Assembly (NCBI RefSeq): GCF_027853915.1
Contig: NZ_JAQGLA010000019.1
Coordinates: 1 to 64,000, forward strand
Source: Saccharopolyspora oryzae
GTDB lineage: Bacteria > Actinomycetota > Actinomycetes > Mycobacteriales > Pseudonocardiaceae
Reading direction: 5' to 3'
DNA length: 64,000 nucleotides
The notes below the pieces were generated by a model. The model saw only the letters and a program-made list of their open reading frames with translations, had not been told where the DNA came from and searched no databases. The position numbers were made by a program, and so were the translations under genes. Positions 35,899-47,480 of the stretch are shown one piece after another (within the stretch, counting starts at the first letter, position 1; each line of letters begins with the position of its first letter).

Positions 35899-36633
35899 AT
35901 GTCAACCGCGAACCTCATCGAGATCCTCGACCGCTTCGACTCGCTGCCCGCGGCCGTGCAGCTGCGCGAGCGGTCCTACCAGCTGCTTCCCGGCTCGGGC
36001 CCGGTCGCCGACATCGGCTGCGGGCCCGGCAGGGCCGTTGCCGAACTCCAGGACCGCGGCGTCGCGGCGATCGGTCTGGACGTCGACGAGGACATGATCG
36101 CGACGGCCCGCGACCGGTTCCCCGGGATCGACTTCCGGGTCGCCGATGCCGGCGCGCTGCCCTTCGCCGACGGCGAGCTGGCGGGCTATCGCGCGGAGAA
36201 GGTCTTCCACGCGCTCGCCGACCCGGTGGCGGCGCTGGCCGAGGCCAGGCGCGTGCTGGCGCCGGGCGGGCGCATCGTGCTGCTCGGCCAGGACTGGGAC
36301 GGCATCCTGATCGACTCCGACGACATCGCGGCCACCCGCGCGGCGGTGCAGGCCCGGTCGAGCACCCTCCCCAGCCCGCGCGTCGCACGGCAGTACCGGA
36401 ACCTGTTGCTGGACAGCGGTTTTCGCGATGTCACCGTCGAGGCCAACATCGGCGTGCTCACCGACGACGTCGTCCTGCCGCTGCTGATCGGTATGGCCGA
36501 AACCGCCCGCGAGGTCGGCGCGCTCACCGACGCCCAGGCGCAGGCGTGGACCGCCGAGCAGTGCCGCCGAGCCGAGACCGACCGGCTCAGCTGCGCCATC
36601 CCGATCTTCGTCGCCGCCGGCACCAACCCGTGA
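35899..36633 (+). CDS. SAM-dependent methyltransferase (class I)
   Basis: A 244-aa class I methyltransferase of the Methyltransf_11/UbiE-like type. The SAM-binding motif I is PVADIGCGPGRAVAEL near residue 38, the acidic loop is AIGLDVDEDMI, and ALPFADGELAGYRAEKVFHAL and LAPGGRIVLLG complete the core. The substrate is unknown. It is divergent from, and likely controlled by, the adjacent MerR regulator; such MerR/methyltransferase pairs often respond to small toxic molecules (inference). A strong terminator separates it from convergent valS. Confidence 0.9.
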   Translation: MSTANLIEILDRFDSLPAAVQLRERSYQLLPGSGPVADIGCGPGRAVAELQDRGVAAIGLDVDEDMIATARDRFPGIDFRVADAGALPFADGELAGYRAEKVFHALADPVAALAEARRVLAPGGRIVLLGQDWDGILIDSDDIAATRAAVQARSSTLPSPRVARQYRNLLLDSGFRDVTVEANIGVLTDDVVLPLLIGMAETAREVGALTDAQAQAWTAEQCRRAETDRLSCAIPIFVAAGTNP

Positions 36634-36638
36634 CGAAG

Positions 36639-36674
36639 CGAAGGGCGCCTCCGACCACGCGGAGGCGCCCTTCG
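36639..36674. terminator. Terminator between methyltransferase and valS
   Basis: CGAAGGGCGCCTCCG / CGGAGGCGCCCTTCG is a perfect 15-bp stem with a 6-nt loop between converging genes. Confidence 0.88.
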
Positions 36675-36686
36675 GACAACGCTCGA

Positions 36687-39320
36687 TCAGGCCTGCGGGA
36701 GGGCCTCCAGGCGGCCCTTGATGCGGTCGATCTCGATCTGCGCCGTCTCGCGGCGGGCCTTGATCTTGTCGACCACCTCGGCCGGGGCCTTGTCCAGGAA
36801 CGCCGGGTTGTTCAGCTTCTTGTCCGTCCCGGTCAGCTCCTTCTCGGCCGCCGCCAGGTCCTTCTCCAGGCGCTTGCGCTCGGCGGCGATGTCCACCGCA
36901 CCGGACAGGTCCAGCTCCACCGCCACGTTGCCGCCGGCCAGGCCGACCTCGATGGACGCCGAGGAGGTGAAGCCGTCGGCCGGCTCGGTGATCCGGGCCA
37001 GCGACCGCACCGCGGGCACGTGGTCGGACAGGCCGAGCTCGTCGACGCCGCCGAGCTTGGCCGCCACCCGCTGCCCCGGCTTCAGGCCCTGGTCGGACCG
37101 GAAGCGCCGGATCTCGGTGATCAGCTTCTGCACCGCGGTGATCCGCTGCGCGGCCGCCTCGTCGGCCGCCGCGCCGCCGGCCTGCGGCCACTCCGCGATG
37201 ACCACCGACTCGCGGCCGGTCAGCGCGGTCCACAGCGTCTCGGTGATGAACGGGATCGTCGGGTGCAGCAGGCGCAGCAGCACGTCGAGGACGTGGCCGA
37301 GCACCTCGCGGGTCCGCTCCGCCCGGTCGCCGCCGGCGTCCAGCTGGACCTTGGACAGCTCCAGGTACCAGTCGCAGAACTCGTCCCAGGTGAAGTGGTA
37401 GAGCGCCTCGGTGGCCTTGGCGAACTGGAAGTCCTCCAGCAGCGCGTCCACATCGGACACCAGCTGGTCGGCGCGGTCCAGGATCCACCGGTCGGCGTCG
37501 GTGAGCTCGTCGCGGTCGGCCAACCGCTCCGGCACCTTGGCGCCGTTCATCATGGCGAACTTGGTGGCGTTGAACAGCTTCGTGCAGAAGCTGCGGGACG
37601 CCGCCACCCACTCCTCGCTGATCGGCGAGTCGGTGCCCGGGTTGGCGCCGCGGGCCAGCGTGAAGCGCAGCGCGTCGGTGCCGTAGGTGTCCATCCACTC
37701 CAGCGGGTCCACCGTGTTGCCCGCCGACTTGGACATCTTCTTGCCGTGCGCGTCGCGGACCATGCCGTGCAGCGCGATCGTCTTGAACGGCGCGACGCCG
37801 TCCATCGCGTACAGGCCCATCATCATCATCCGGGCGACCCAGAAGAAGAGGATGTCGTAGCCGGTGACCAGCACGCTGGTCGGGTAGAACTTGCGCAGGT
37901 CCGCGGTGTCGTCCGGCCAGCCCATCGTGGAGAACGGCCACAGGCCCGAGGAGAACCAGGTGTCCAGCACGTCCTCGTCCTGGTGCCAGCCCTCGCCCGA
38001 CGGCGGTTCCTCGTCCGGCCCGACGCACACGACCTCGCCGTTCGGGCCGTACCAGATCGGGATCCGGTGGCCCCACCACAGCTGCCGCGAGATGGCCCAG
38101 TCGTGCAGGTTGTCGACCCAGTCGAAGTAGCGCTTCGACATCTCCGGCGGGTGGATGGCCACCTGGCCGTCGCGGACCGCGTCACCGGCCGCCTTGGCCA
38201 GCGGACCGACCTTGACGAACCACTGCAGCGACAGGCGCGGCTCGATCGGCTCCTTCGACCGGGAGCTGTGCCCGACGCTGTGCCGGTACGGGCGCTTCTC
38301 CTCGACGATCCGGTCCTGCTCGCGCAGGGCCTCGCGGACGGCGACCCGCGCTTCGAAGCGGTCCATGCCGTCGAACTGCGTGCCGGTGTGGGCGATGCGG
38401 CCCTGCTCGTCCATGATCGTCAGCATCGGCAGGTCGTGCCGCTTGCCGATCTCGAAGTCGTTCGGGTCGTGCGCCGGGGTCACCTTCATCGCGCCGGAAC
38501 CGAATTCCTTGTCGACGTACTCGTCGGCCAGGATCGGGATCTTGCGCCCGGTCAGCGGCAGCTCGATCTCGGTGCCGATGAGGTGCTTGTAGCGCTCGTC
38601 GTCGGGGTGCACCACGACGGCGGTGTCGCCGAGCATCGTCTCGATCCGGGTGGTGGCCACCACGATCGAGCTGTCCCCGTCGCCGTAGCGCATGGAGACG
38701 AGCTCGCCGTCGATCTCCTTGTGCTCCACCTCGATGTCGCTGATCGCCGAGCGCATCTCCGGCGACCAGTTCACCAGGCGCTCGGCCCGGTAGATCAGGC
38801 CGTCGTCGTAGAGCTTCTTGAAGATCGTCTGCACCGCGCGGGACAGGCCCTCGTCCATGGTGAAGCGCTCGCGCGTCCAGTCGACGCTGTCGCCGAGGCG
38901 CTTCATCTGGTCCAGGATCGCGCCGCCGTGCTTCTCCTTCCACTGCCACACCCGGTCCAGGAAGCCCTCCCGGCCGAGGTCGCGGTGGTCGATGCCCTCG
39001 TCGCGGAGCTGCCGCTCGACCAGCGCCTGGACCGCGATGCTGGCGTGGTCCATGCCCGGCAGCCACAGCGCTTCGTAGCCCTGCATCCGGCGGCGCCGGG
39101 TGAGGATGTCCATCTGGGTGTGCTCATAGGCGTGCCCGATGTGCAGGCTGCCGGTGACGTTCGGCGGCGGGATGACGATGGAGAACGGCGGCTTGTCGCT
39201 GTTCGCGTCGGCGGTGAAGTACTCGGCGTCTACCCAGCGCTGGTACAGCTCGGCCTCTACGTCGGCTGGATTCCAGGACGACGGAAGTTCACGTTGCTGA
39301 GCGGCATGGGTCTGTGTCAC
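36687..39320 (-). CDS. valS: Valine-tRNA ligase
   Basis: Charges tRNA-Val with valine and edits threonine. The class I signatures are present: [17 protein letters not shown] (HIGH) near residue 55 and [14 protein letters not shown] (KMSKS) near residue 530, with the CP1 editing domain between. The C-terminus is a coiled-coil arm ([24 protein letters not shown]). At 877 aa this is the actinobacterial/bacterial-standard length. GTG/ATG at 39320 gives [18 protein letters not shown]. Confidence 0.97.
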   Translation of the reverse strand: MTQTHAAQQRELPSSWNPADVEAELYQRWVDAEYFTADANSDKPPFSIVIPPPNVTGSLHIGHAYEHTQMDILTRRRRMQGYEALWLPGMDHASIAVQALVERQLRDEGIDHRDLGREGFLDRVWQWKEKHGGAILDQMKRLGDSVDWTRERFTMDEGLSRAVQTIFKKLYDDGLIYRAERLVNWSPEMRSAISDIEVEHKEIDGELVSMRYGDGDSSIVVATTRIETMLGDTAVVVHPDDERYKHLIGTEIELPLTGRKIPILADEYVDKEFGSGAMKVTPAHDPNDFEIGKRHDLPMLTIMDEQGRIAHTGTQFDGMDRFEARVAVREALREQDRIVEEKRPYRHSVGHSSRSKEPIEPRLSLQWFVKVGPLAKAAGDAVRDGQVAIHPPEMSKRYFDWVDNLHDWAISRQLWWGHRIPIWYGPNGEVVCVGPDEEPPSGEGWHQDEDVLDTWFSSGLWPFSTMGWPDDTADLRKFYPTSVLVTGYDILFFWVARMMMMGLYAMDGVAPFKTIALHGMVRDAHGKKMSKSAGNTVDPLEWMDTYGTDALRFTLARGANPGTDSPISEEWVAASRSFCTKLFNATKFAMMNGAKVPERLADRDELTDADRWILDRADQLVSDVDALLEDFQFAKATEALYHFTWDEFCDWYLELSKVQLDAGGDRAERTREVLGHVLDVLLRLLHPTIPFITETLWTALTGRESVVIAEWPQAGGAAADEAAAQRITAVQKLITEIRRFRSDQGLKPGQRVAAKLGGVDELGLSDHVPAVRSLARITEPADGFTSSASIEVGLAGGNVAVELDLSGAVDIAAERKRLEKDLAAAEKELTGTDKKLNNPAFLDKAPAEVVDKIKARRETAQIEIDRIKGRLEALPQA

Positions 39321-39447
39321 GGGGTGGATTCTACGAGGCCCTGTTCAGCGGTTTTCCCGGGCATCGCCCGGGCCGCGACGGGCTCCGCGGTGAAGCTCGA
39401 CACCCCTGGTCGTTGCCTCGCCGCGCGCGGTGTCGCAGGCTAGGCGC

Positions 39448-41742
<2,295 letters not shown>

Positions 41743-41746
41743 CCCG

Positions 41747-41794
41747 ATCCCGGTTTCGCCGCTCAGAACCGAATCCGAGCGGCGAAGCCGGGAT
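41747..41794 (+). terminator. Terminator after FdhF-like gene
   Basis: ATCCCGGTTTCGCCGCTC pairs with GAGCGGCGAAGCCGGGAT across a 12-nt loop, immediately after the stop codon. Confidence 0.85.
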
Positions 41795-41818
41795 GCGCCT
41801 CCCCGCGTGTGCTGCGGT

Positions 41819-41864
41819 GTCGTGAGTACTTTGGGGTGTTATAGCGCCCCAAAGTGCTCACGAC
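41819..41864. terminator. Second hairpin, AAAGTGCTCACGAC type
   Basis: GTCGTGAGTACTTTGGGG / CCCCAAAGTGCTCACGAC forms an 18-bp stem with one G-U-type mismatch and a 10-nt loop. It lies between converging FdhF-like and SDR genes. Its right arm shares AAAGTGCTCACG with a hairpin at 47402-47455. Confidence 0.75.
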
Positions 41865-41912
41865 TTCTGCACTGCCGTTGGTGGTCGTCGAGGAGCGCGT
41901 GGGCAACTCCGG

Positions 41913-43088
41913 TCAGGGGATGATCCGGCGCTTGCGGAGGTCGTCGAAGATCTCCTGGAACATCGCTTCGGTGTCGACGAATTCGTGGAAGCCGAAGCGG
42001 CGGGCCTTGGAGCCGTCGGCGAACATGTCGTAGTCCCAGGAGAAGACGAAGTCGCCGAAGCCCCAGGACGAGACCTCCTGGTAGGACAGCGGTTCCAGGT
42101 CGTGCTCGGCGACCATGCGCTGCCACAGCTCCGCCTTGTCGGCCATCACGTCGGTCAGCGACATCGGCAGCGGGTCGCCGACCGCCAGGTCGAAGTGCGC
42201 GGCGATCTTCGGCCACATCTCCCGCCAGCGGAACAGATCGCCGTTGTTGATGTTGAACGCCTGGTTCTGCGCCTGCTCGGCGTTCGCCGCCCAGACCGTC
42301 GCCTTGGCCAGCAGGCGCGCGTCGGTCATCTCCAGCAACGAGTCGTACGCACCCGGCTTGCCGGGGAACCGCAGCGGCAGGCCGAGCTCCTTGGAGATCG
42401 CCGCGTAGACCGCGATCACCAGCGCCAGGTTCATCGGGTTGCCGAGCGCGAAACCGGCCACCACCGAGGGGCGCAGTGCGGTCCACGCCCACGCCTTGCC
42501 CTGCTGGCGCTGCTCCAGGAAATCCTGCTGGGAAGCCATGAACTCGGGCGGCATCGGACGGGCGTCGGTCTCCCGCGCCGGCGTCTTGAACGGACCGAGG
42601 TGCGCGCCGTAGACCTTGTATCCCTGCATGAGGCTGATGTGGCGCAGTCCGGGCGCAGCGGCCTCGACCGCGTCGACGACGTTGGTCAGCATCGCCATGT
42701 TCGGCGGCACCAGCTCGGCCCAGGTCGGCCGGTCCTGGTAGGCCGCGTAGAAGAGGTGCGTGACACCGGTCAGCCCGCTCAGCTTCTCCCGGGTGTCCTC
42801 CGCGTCCAACAGGTCCACCGCCAGGTACCGGACCCGGTCGGTGTCCTGCCCACCCCGCCTGGACACCCCGACGACCTCCCAGTCCGGGAGCGTGACCAGG
42901 TGATCGACGAGGTTGCGGCCAATAACGCCATTCGCACCAACAACCAGGGCAGTCCCGCCTCTCCGCGATTCACAGTGGTGGTCGCGTTCGGGGTCGATCT
43001 CGCGTTCCGGGGTTTCTTGTGGCTGGTTTGCGTCACGGTCCCCTGAGGTGCGGTCGAGCGGGGCTCGGGTTGACGCCGGATTGCTCAT
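41913..43088 (-). CDS. PRISE/VEP1-like short-chain dehydrogenase/reductase
   Basis: An atypical SDR of the PRISE type (progesterone 5-beta-reductase/iridoid-synthase-like enone reductases). The NADP motif is TALVVGANGVIGRNLVDHL, then VGVSRRG; FYAAYQDRPTWAEL, SLMQGYKVYGAHLGPF and WGFGDFVFSWDYDMFAD are family landmarks. The family normally starts about two residues before TALVVG; here ~45 extra residues are encoded by the dispersed repeat at 42955-43072, so the true start is uncertain (ATG 43088, or a weak codon near 42950). Divergent from LysR, which may regulate it. Confidence 0.88.
   Translation of the reverse strand: MSNPASTRAPLDRTSGDRDANQPQETPEREIDPERDHHCESRRGGTALVVGANGVIGRNLVDHLVTLPDWEVVGVSRRGGQDTDRVRYLAVDLLDAEDTREKLSGLTGVTHLFYAAYQDRPTWAELVPPNMAMLTNVVDAVEAAAPGLRHISLMQGYKVYGAHLGPFKTPARETDARPMPPEFMASQQDFLEQRQQGKAWAWTALRPSVVAGFALGNPMNLALVIAVYAAISKELGLPLRFPGKPGAYDSLLEMTDARLLAKATVWAANAEQAQNQAFNINNGDLFRWREMWPKIAAHFDLAVGDPLPMSLTDVMADKAELWQRMVAEHDLEPLSYQEVSSWGFGDFVFSWDYDMFADGSKARRFGFHEFVDTEAMFQEIFDDLRKRRIIP
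42955..43072 (-). repeat. Dispersed leader-like repeat, copy A
   Basis: This 118-bp segment is about 85% identical to 61743-61862, with long exact runs such as TTTGCGTCACGGTCCCCTGA. Both copies are in the same orientation, upstream of minus-strand genes that are otherwise unrelated. The end nearest the gene holds GGAGAGGCGGGA (minus strand), a ribosome-site-like sequence. Inside is a short direct repeat (TCGCGTTC then GGGG, twice). Confidence 0.85.
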
Positions 43089-43159
43089 GCCGTCAACTCT
43101 CGTCGGCGCCGATCGATAAGTCCAAGGCTTGTTTCTTCTGGCACTGATAAATTCTGCTC

Positions 43160-44068
43160 ATGGCAACGTTGCGGCAGTTCGAGTACCTGGTGACCGTGGT
43201 CGACACCGGGTCGTTCACCAGGGCCGCCGAGCTGCTGCACGTCACCCAGCCCGCGCTGTCGCACCAGGTGCGCGCACTGGAGCGCGATGCGGGCGGGCCG
43301 CTGCTGGAACGGCTGCCGCGCTCCGTCCGGCTCACGCCGATGGGCCGCGCGATGCTGCCGCACGCGCGGGCCGCGCTCGCCGATGCCGAGCGGGCGCGGT
43401 CGGCCGCTCGGCAGGCGTCCGGGCTGGAGTGCGGCGAGCTGCAGCTGGCCACCGTCTACTCCGCGAGCCTCGGCGTGCTGCCACCGGCGCTGCGCGCGTG
43501 GCGGCGGGATCACGGCGGCGTGCGCGTCCACCTCTTCGAGCACCGGCACGGCGCCGAGCTCGAGGCGTCGATGGCCGCCGGGCAGGCCGACATCGCGGTC
43601 GGGCCTGCACCGTCCGATTGGGACGGTCCAGTGCACGAACTGGGGGTGGAGGAGTTCGTCGTCGTGCTGCCGCCGGACGATCCGCTCGCCGACGGCGCGA
43701 AGGACGTCGAACTACCGCTGCTCGCCGACCGCGGCTGGGTGCACTACAGCCCGGAGAACGGCCTGGCCGAGGTGCTGGACCAAGCTTGCGCGAGAGCCGG
43801 ATTCCAGGCGCGCGCGGCAGTCCGCACCGAGCAGACCGCCGCGGCGCCGATGCTCGCCGCTGCCGGGCTCGGCCCGGCGCTGGTGCCGGCGAACATCATC
43901 CCGAAGCAGTTCGGCGGCACCCTCCTGCGGCCCGACCCGCCGGTCCAGCGCACCTTGGCCGCCTACACCCGAAGCAGCCCCGACCCGCTCACCGCGGCAT
44001 TCGTCGACACCCTCGCCCGCAAGGCCGCGGTGTTCCCCGACCACGTCCGCCGCCGCATCGTCGGGTGA
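43160..44068 (+). CDS. LysR-family transcriptional regulator
   Basis: A 302-aa LTTR. The N-terminal helix-turn-helix is TLRQFEYLVTVVDTGSFTRAAELLHVTQPALSHQVRALE. The C-terminal effector domain (about 90-295) is periplasmic-binding-protein-like. It is divergent from the SDR, the standard arrangement for a regulator and its target, and 8 bp from the convergent MFS small-subunit gene. It may also control the formate-linked genes nearby (inference). A CAAGGCTTG palindrome sits in the 71-bp divergent region as a possible binding core. Confidence 0.93.
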   Translation: MATLRQFEYLVTVVDTGSFTRAAELLHVTQPALSHQVRALERDAGGPLLERLPRSVRLTPMGRAMLPHARAALADAERARSAARQASGLECGELQLATVYSASLGVLPPALRAWRRDHGGVRVHLFEHRHGAELEASMAAGQADIAVGPAPSDWDGPVHELGVEEFVVVLPPDDPLADGAKDVELPLLADRGWVHYSPENGLAEVLDQACARAGFQARAAVRTEQTAAAPMLAAAGLGPALVPANIIPKQFGGTLLRPDPPVQRTLAAYTRSSPDPLTAAFVDTLARKAAVFPDHVRRRIVG

Positions 44069-44075
44069 GCGGCGC

Positions 44076-44183
44076 TCACCCGGTGAACAGCTGCGCGACC
44101 TTCTGGACCAGCTCGTAGACGCCGTAGGCGAAGGGAACGGTCACCCAGACCCACGACACGGCCAGGACTGCTCGGCGGTTCAT
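44076..44183 (-). CDS. MFS transporter small subunit (35 aa)
   Basis: A 35-residue single-helix membrane peptide beginning MNRRAVLAVSWVWVTVPFAY and ending with a helix-like YELVQKVAQLF. Its ATG overlaps the stop of the OFA transporter gene by 4 bp (ATGA), so it is translationally coupled. Such micro-proteins, annotated in databases as MFS transporter small subunit, follow OFA-type transporters in many actinobacteria; role unproven, perhaps stabilising the transporter. It is short enough to be missed by gene finders. Confidence 0.82.
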   Translation of the reverse strand: MNRRAVLAVSWVWVTVPFAYGVYELVQKVAQLFTG

Positions 44184-45523
44184 CGGACCTCCGGTTCGTG
44201 GAACTTCGGGTTGACCGGGCGGACCAGTTCGTTGGCCGCGAAGCCGACCACCAGCAGACCGATCATGATCACCAGCGAGGTCGTGTACAGGTCCGGACCC
44301 GTCGCACCGGCCGCTTCGCGGGCGTCGGCGATGGCGTTGACGATCAGCGGTCCCAGCACGCCGGCCGCCGACCACGCCGTCAGCAACCGGCCGTGGATCG
44401 CACCGACCTGCGCGGTGCCGAACAGGTCCTTCAGGTAGGCCGGGATGGTGGCGAAACCACCGCCGTAGAAGGACAGGATCAGCATCGCGCACAGCACGAA
44501 CACCGGGATCCCGGACGATCCCGCCAGCAGGATTCCCAAGTACAGCAGGACACCGCCGCCCAAGTAGACGCGGTAGATGTTCTTGCGCCCCACGACGTCC
44601 GATGTGGACGACCAGATGAACCGGCCCGCCATGTTGGTCAGCGACAGCAGCGCGACGAACCCGGCCGCCGCGCCGGCCACCACCGGCGTCGAGCTGTTCG
44701 CGAAGAAGCCGCTGATCATCGGCGCCGCCTTCTCCAGGATGCCGATGCCCGCGGTGACGTTGCAGCACAGGACCACCCACAGCAGCCAGAACTGCGGGGT
44801 GCGCACCGCGTTGCGGGCCGTCACGTTCGCGGTGGTGATCATCGGCTTCGACACCGGTCGCGCGCTCGATCCCGGGTTCCAGGCCGGCGGCGGCGTCCGG
44901 ATCAGCAGCACGCCCAGCGACATGAACACCGCGTAGACCACGCCGTGGACCAGGAAGGTCAGCGCGATGCCGGACCGGTCGCTGCCGAAGGACGACAGCA
45001 TCTGCGTCGACCACGGCGAGGCGATCAGCGCGCCACCGCCGAAGCCCATGATCGCGATCCCGGTGGCCATGCCCGGCCGGTCCGGGAACCACTTGATCAG
45101 CGTCGACACCGGGGAGATGTAGCCGATGCCCAGCCCGATGCCGCCGACGAAGCCGTAGCCGAGCACCACCAGCCAGTACTGGCCGAGCGCGACGCCCGCC
45201 GACGAGATCAGGAACCCCAGCGAGAAACAGGTGGTGGCCACCGCCATCGCCCACCTCGGGCCGCGGCGCTCCACCGTCGTCCCGCCCAGCGCGGCGGACA
45301 ACCCGAGCATCACGATCCCCAGCTGGAACGGCAGCGCGCTCAAGGTGCCGTTGAGGCCGAGCGCGTCCTCCAGCGGCGGTTTGAAGACGCTCCAGGCGTA
45401 GACCTGCCCGATGGCCAGGTGCACCGCCAGCGCAGCGGGCGGCACCAGCCAGCGGTTCCAGTCCGCGGGCGCGACGATGCGAGTGGGAGAGAGCAGATCT
45501 GCGACCATCAGGCCTCCGGCCAC
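44180..45523 (-). CDS. OFA-family (oxalate/formate) MFS transporter
   Basis: A ~447-aa, 12-helix MFS transporter of the OFA type. Landmarks are GQVYAWSVFKPPLEDALG near the N-terminus, FVGGIGLGIGYISPVSTLIKWFPDRPGMATG, and MAGRFIWSSTSDVVGRKNIY in the second half. Known relatives exchange oxalate and formate or import monocarboxylates. With an FdhF-like enzyme and FdhD alongside, formate or a related small acid is the most likely cargo (inference). GTG at 45523; an internal ATG at 45508 is also possible. Divergent from fdhD. Confidence 0.92.
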   Translation of the reverse strand: MAGGLMVADLLSPTRIVAPADWNRWLVPPAALAVHLAIGQVYAWSVFKPPLEDALGLNGTLSALPFQLGIVMLGLSAALGGTTVERRGPRWAMAVATTCFSLGFLISSAGVALGQYWLVVLGYGFVGGIGLGIGYISPVSTLIKWFPDRPGMATGIAIMGFGGGALIASPWSTQMLSSFGSDRSGIALTFLVHGVVYAVFMSLGVLLIRTPPPAWNPGSSARPVSKPMITTANVTARNAVRTPQFWLLWVVLCCNVTAGIGILEKAAPMISGFFANSSTPVVAGAAAGFVALLSLTNMAGRFIWSSTSDVVGRKNIYRVYLGGGVLLYLGILLAGSSGIPVFVLCAMLILSFYGGGFATIPAYLKDLFGTAQVGAIHGRLLTAWSAAGVLGPLIVNAIADAREAAGATGPDLYTTSLVIMIGLLVVGFAANELVRPVNPKFHEPEVR

Positions 45524-45615
45524 GTGCTGTCGATCACGGCGCGCCGAGGATACTTGTGGAACGGCGGTCCGACGAGGGTTGACTTCCGCCGAGCGAACGG
45601 GTGAGTGAGGGACTG

Positions 45616-46455
45616 ATGGGACGCGTCACCGTACGCCGACCGGTGCTGAGGATCGCCGCCAACGGCACCAGGAGCAGACCGGACGCGCTCGCCGCCGAGG
45701 AGCCGCTGGAGATCCGCGTGGACGGCAGCCCGCTGTCGGTGACCATGCGCACGCCCGGTCACGACGTCGAGCTCGCGCACGGGTTCCTGCTGACCGAAGG
45801 CGTCATCCACGACCGCGAGCAGCTGGCCACCGCGCGCTACTGCGACAGCCCCGGGCCGGACGGGCGCAACACCTACAACGTGCTGGACATCGCGCTCGCC
45901 CCCGGCGTGCAGCCGCCCGACTCGTCGGTGACCCGCAACTTCTACACCACGTCGTCGTGCGGCGTGTGCGGCAAGGCCGCGCTCGACTCGGTCCGGTTGA
46001 GCACCCGCCACTCCCCCGCCGCCGATCCGCTCACCGTGACAGCGGACACCCTCATCGGCCTCCCCGACCAGCTGCGCGCCGCCCAGCGCGTCTTCGACAC
46101 GACCGGCGGCCTGCACGCGGCCGGCCTGTTCAGCGGCGACGGCGAGCTGCTCGCCGTGCGGGAGGACGTGGGGCGGCACAACGCGGTCGACAAGGTGCTC
46201 GGCTGGGCGTTGCTGGCGCAGCGCGTGCCGCTGTCCGGGTGCGTGCTGATGGTGTCCGGGCGCGCGTCGTTCGAGCTGGTGCAGAAGGCCGCGATGGCGG
46301 GCGTGCCGGTGCTCGCCGCGGTCTCCGCACCGTCGTCCCTGGCCGCTGACCTCGCCGATGAACAGGGCATGACCCTGATCGGCTTCCTGCGCGGACAGTC
46401 CATGAACGTCTACACCGGGGCCGAGCGCATCGTGACCAACGACATGACGGACTAG
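45616..46455 (+). CDS. fdhD: FdhD sulfurtransferase for formate dehydrogenase
   Basis: A 279-aa FdhD that passes sulfur from a cysteine desulfurase to the molybdopterin cofactor and so activates formate dehydrogenase. The active-site cysteines are in [13 protein letters not shown] (CxxC). [29 protein letters not shown] and [28 protein letters not shown] are diagnostic. The start at 45616 has GAGGGA upstream; a GTG at 45601 is possible. It supports the view that the FdhF-like protein upstream is a functional cofactor-containing enzyme. Confidence 0.95.
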   Translation: MGRVTVRRPVLRIAANGTRSRPDALAAEEPLEIRVDGSPLSVTMRTPGHDVELAHGFLLTEGVIHDREQLATARYCDSPGPDGRNTYNVLDIALAPGVQPPDSSVTRNFYTTSSCGVCGKAALDSVRLSTRHSPAADPLTVTADTLIGLPDQLRAAQRVFDTTGGLHAAGLFSGDGELLAVREDVGRHNAVDKVLGWALLAQRVPLSGCVLMVSGRASFELVQKAAMAGVPVLAAVSAPSSLAADLADEQGMTLIGFLRGQSMNVYTGAERIVTNDMTD

Positions 46456-46513
46456 CGGCGGAGCGCGCCCGGCGTTGGCACGATGGAGAGCAAGACCGCC
46501 ACGGGAGGGATGC

Positions 46514-47392
46514 ATGCGCGATTCGCAGGGCCCCCTGCTGCCGCGCCGCAGTGTTCTCGCCGCCGGGATCACCGGCGTCGCCGCTCTCGGGCTGGGCGTG
46601 GGCGGGCGGATCGGGTCCGCACCGCCCGAGACGCCGGTGGCGTTGTCCACCGAGTCGAACGTGTCCGTGGAGCGGCTCTACTCGCACGCCAGGAACTGCT
46701 TCATCAACTTCGTCCTGATGTTCCCGAAAGGCGTTGCGCGCCAAGGACTTCCGGTGTGCCTGATGCTGCACGGCCGGTTCGGCGATGCGCGCAAGTCCGT
46801 GTTCGGCCTGCCGGACTGGCTGTCGGACGCCGTCGCAGCGCGCCGCATCCCGCCGTTCGCGTTCCTCGCGGTGGACGGCGGCGGGAACAACTACTGGCAC
46901 CGGCGCCCGAACGACGATCCGCTGTGGATGCTGCTCGGCGAGGTGCCGCGCTGGCTGGCCGAGCGCAACCTCGGGGGAAGCCGTCACCAGCCGTTCGCCT
47001 CGGCGGGCATCTCGATGGGCGGCTTCGGCACGCTGCTCTACGCCCGGCGCAGGCGCGAGATGGGCGACCCGCTGTCGGCGGCCGCAGTGGTGTCGCCGGC
47101 GCTGATCACCAGCTGGCCGGAGATGCGCAAGCGCAAGGCGTTCGGCAACGAGGCGGAATGGGCGGCGATCGACCCGCTGCGCCACATCAAGTCGCTCGGC
47201 GATCTGCCGCTGGGCGTGTGGTGCGGCACCGAGGACCGCTTCATCGAGGGCACCCGCCGCTTCATCCAGCTGGCCGACCCCGACTACGCCTCCACCACGC
47301 CGGGCGGCCACAACAGCCGCTACTACCGAAAAGCCCTCCCCGAACTGGTGAACTTCATCGGCGGGAAACTTCCCAACCCCGGCACCAAGTAG
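46514..47392 (+). CDS. Alpha/beta hydrolase, esterase-like, exported
   Basis: A 292-aa esterase of the alpha/beta fold, similar in layout to feruloyl esterase/antigen-85-like hydrolases. A Tat-like signal is at the N-terminus (LLPRRSVLAAGITGVAALGL). The catalytic Ser is in ASAGISMGGFG (GxSxG), the Asp probably in WCGTEDRFIEG, and the His in TPGGHNSRYY. The substrate is unknown; an exported location is likely. ATG at 46514 follows GGGAGGG. It is downstream of fdhD on the same strand with a 58-bp gap. Confidence 0.85.
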   Translation: MRDSQGPLLPRRSVLAAGITGVAALGLGVGGRIGSAPPETPVALSTESNVSVERLYSHARNCFINFVLMFPKGVARQGLPVCLMLHGRFGDARKSVFGLPDWLSDAVAARRIPPFAFLAVDGGGNNYWHRRPNDDPLWMLLGEVPRWLAERNLGGSRHQPFASAGISMGGFGTLLYARRRREMGDPLSAAAVVSPALITSWPEMRKRKAFGNEAEWAAIDPLRHIKSLGDLPLGVWCGTEDRFIEGTRRFIQLADPDYASTTPGGHNSRYYRKALPELVNFIGGKLPNPGTK

Positions 47393-47401
47393 TGCCTGGT
47401 C

Positions 47402-47455
47402 AGACCCCGTGCGCACTTTCCGGGGCCAGAGCACCAGAAAGTGCTCACGGGTCAG
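47402..47455. terminator. Hairpin after esterase gene
   Basis: GACCCCGTGCGCACTTTCCGG pairs imperfectly with CCAGAAAGTGCTCACGGGTC about 10-60 bp after the stop. The arm AAAGTGCTCACG is shared with the hairpin at 41819-41864. Confidence 0.65.
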
Positions 47456-47480
47456 GACCTGCCGAAGAAAGTCGGAGCAC

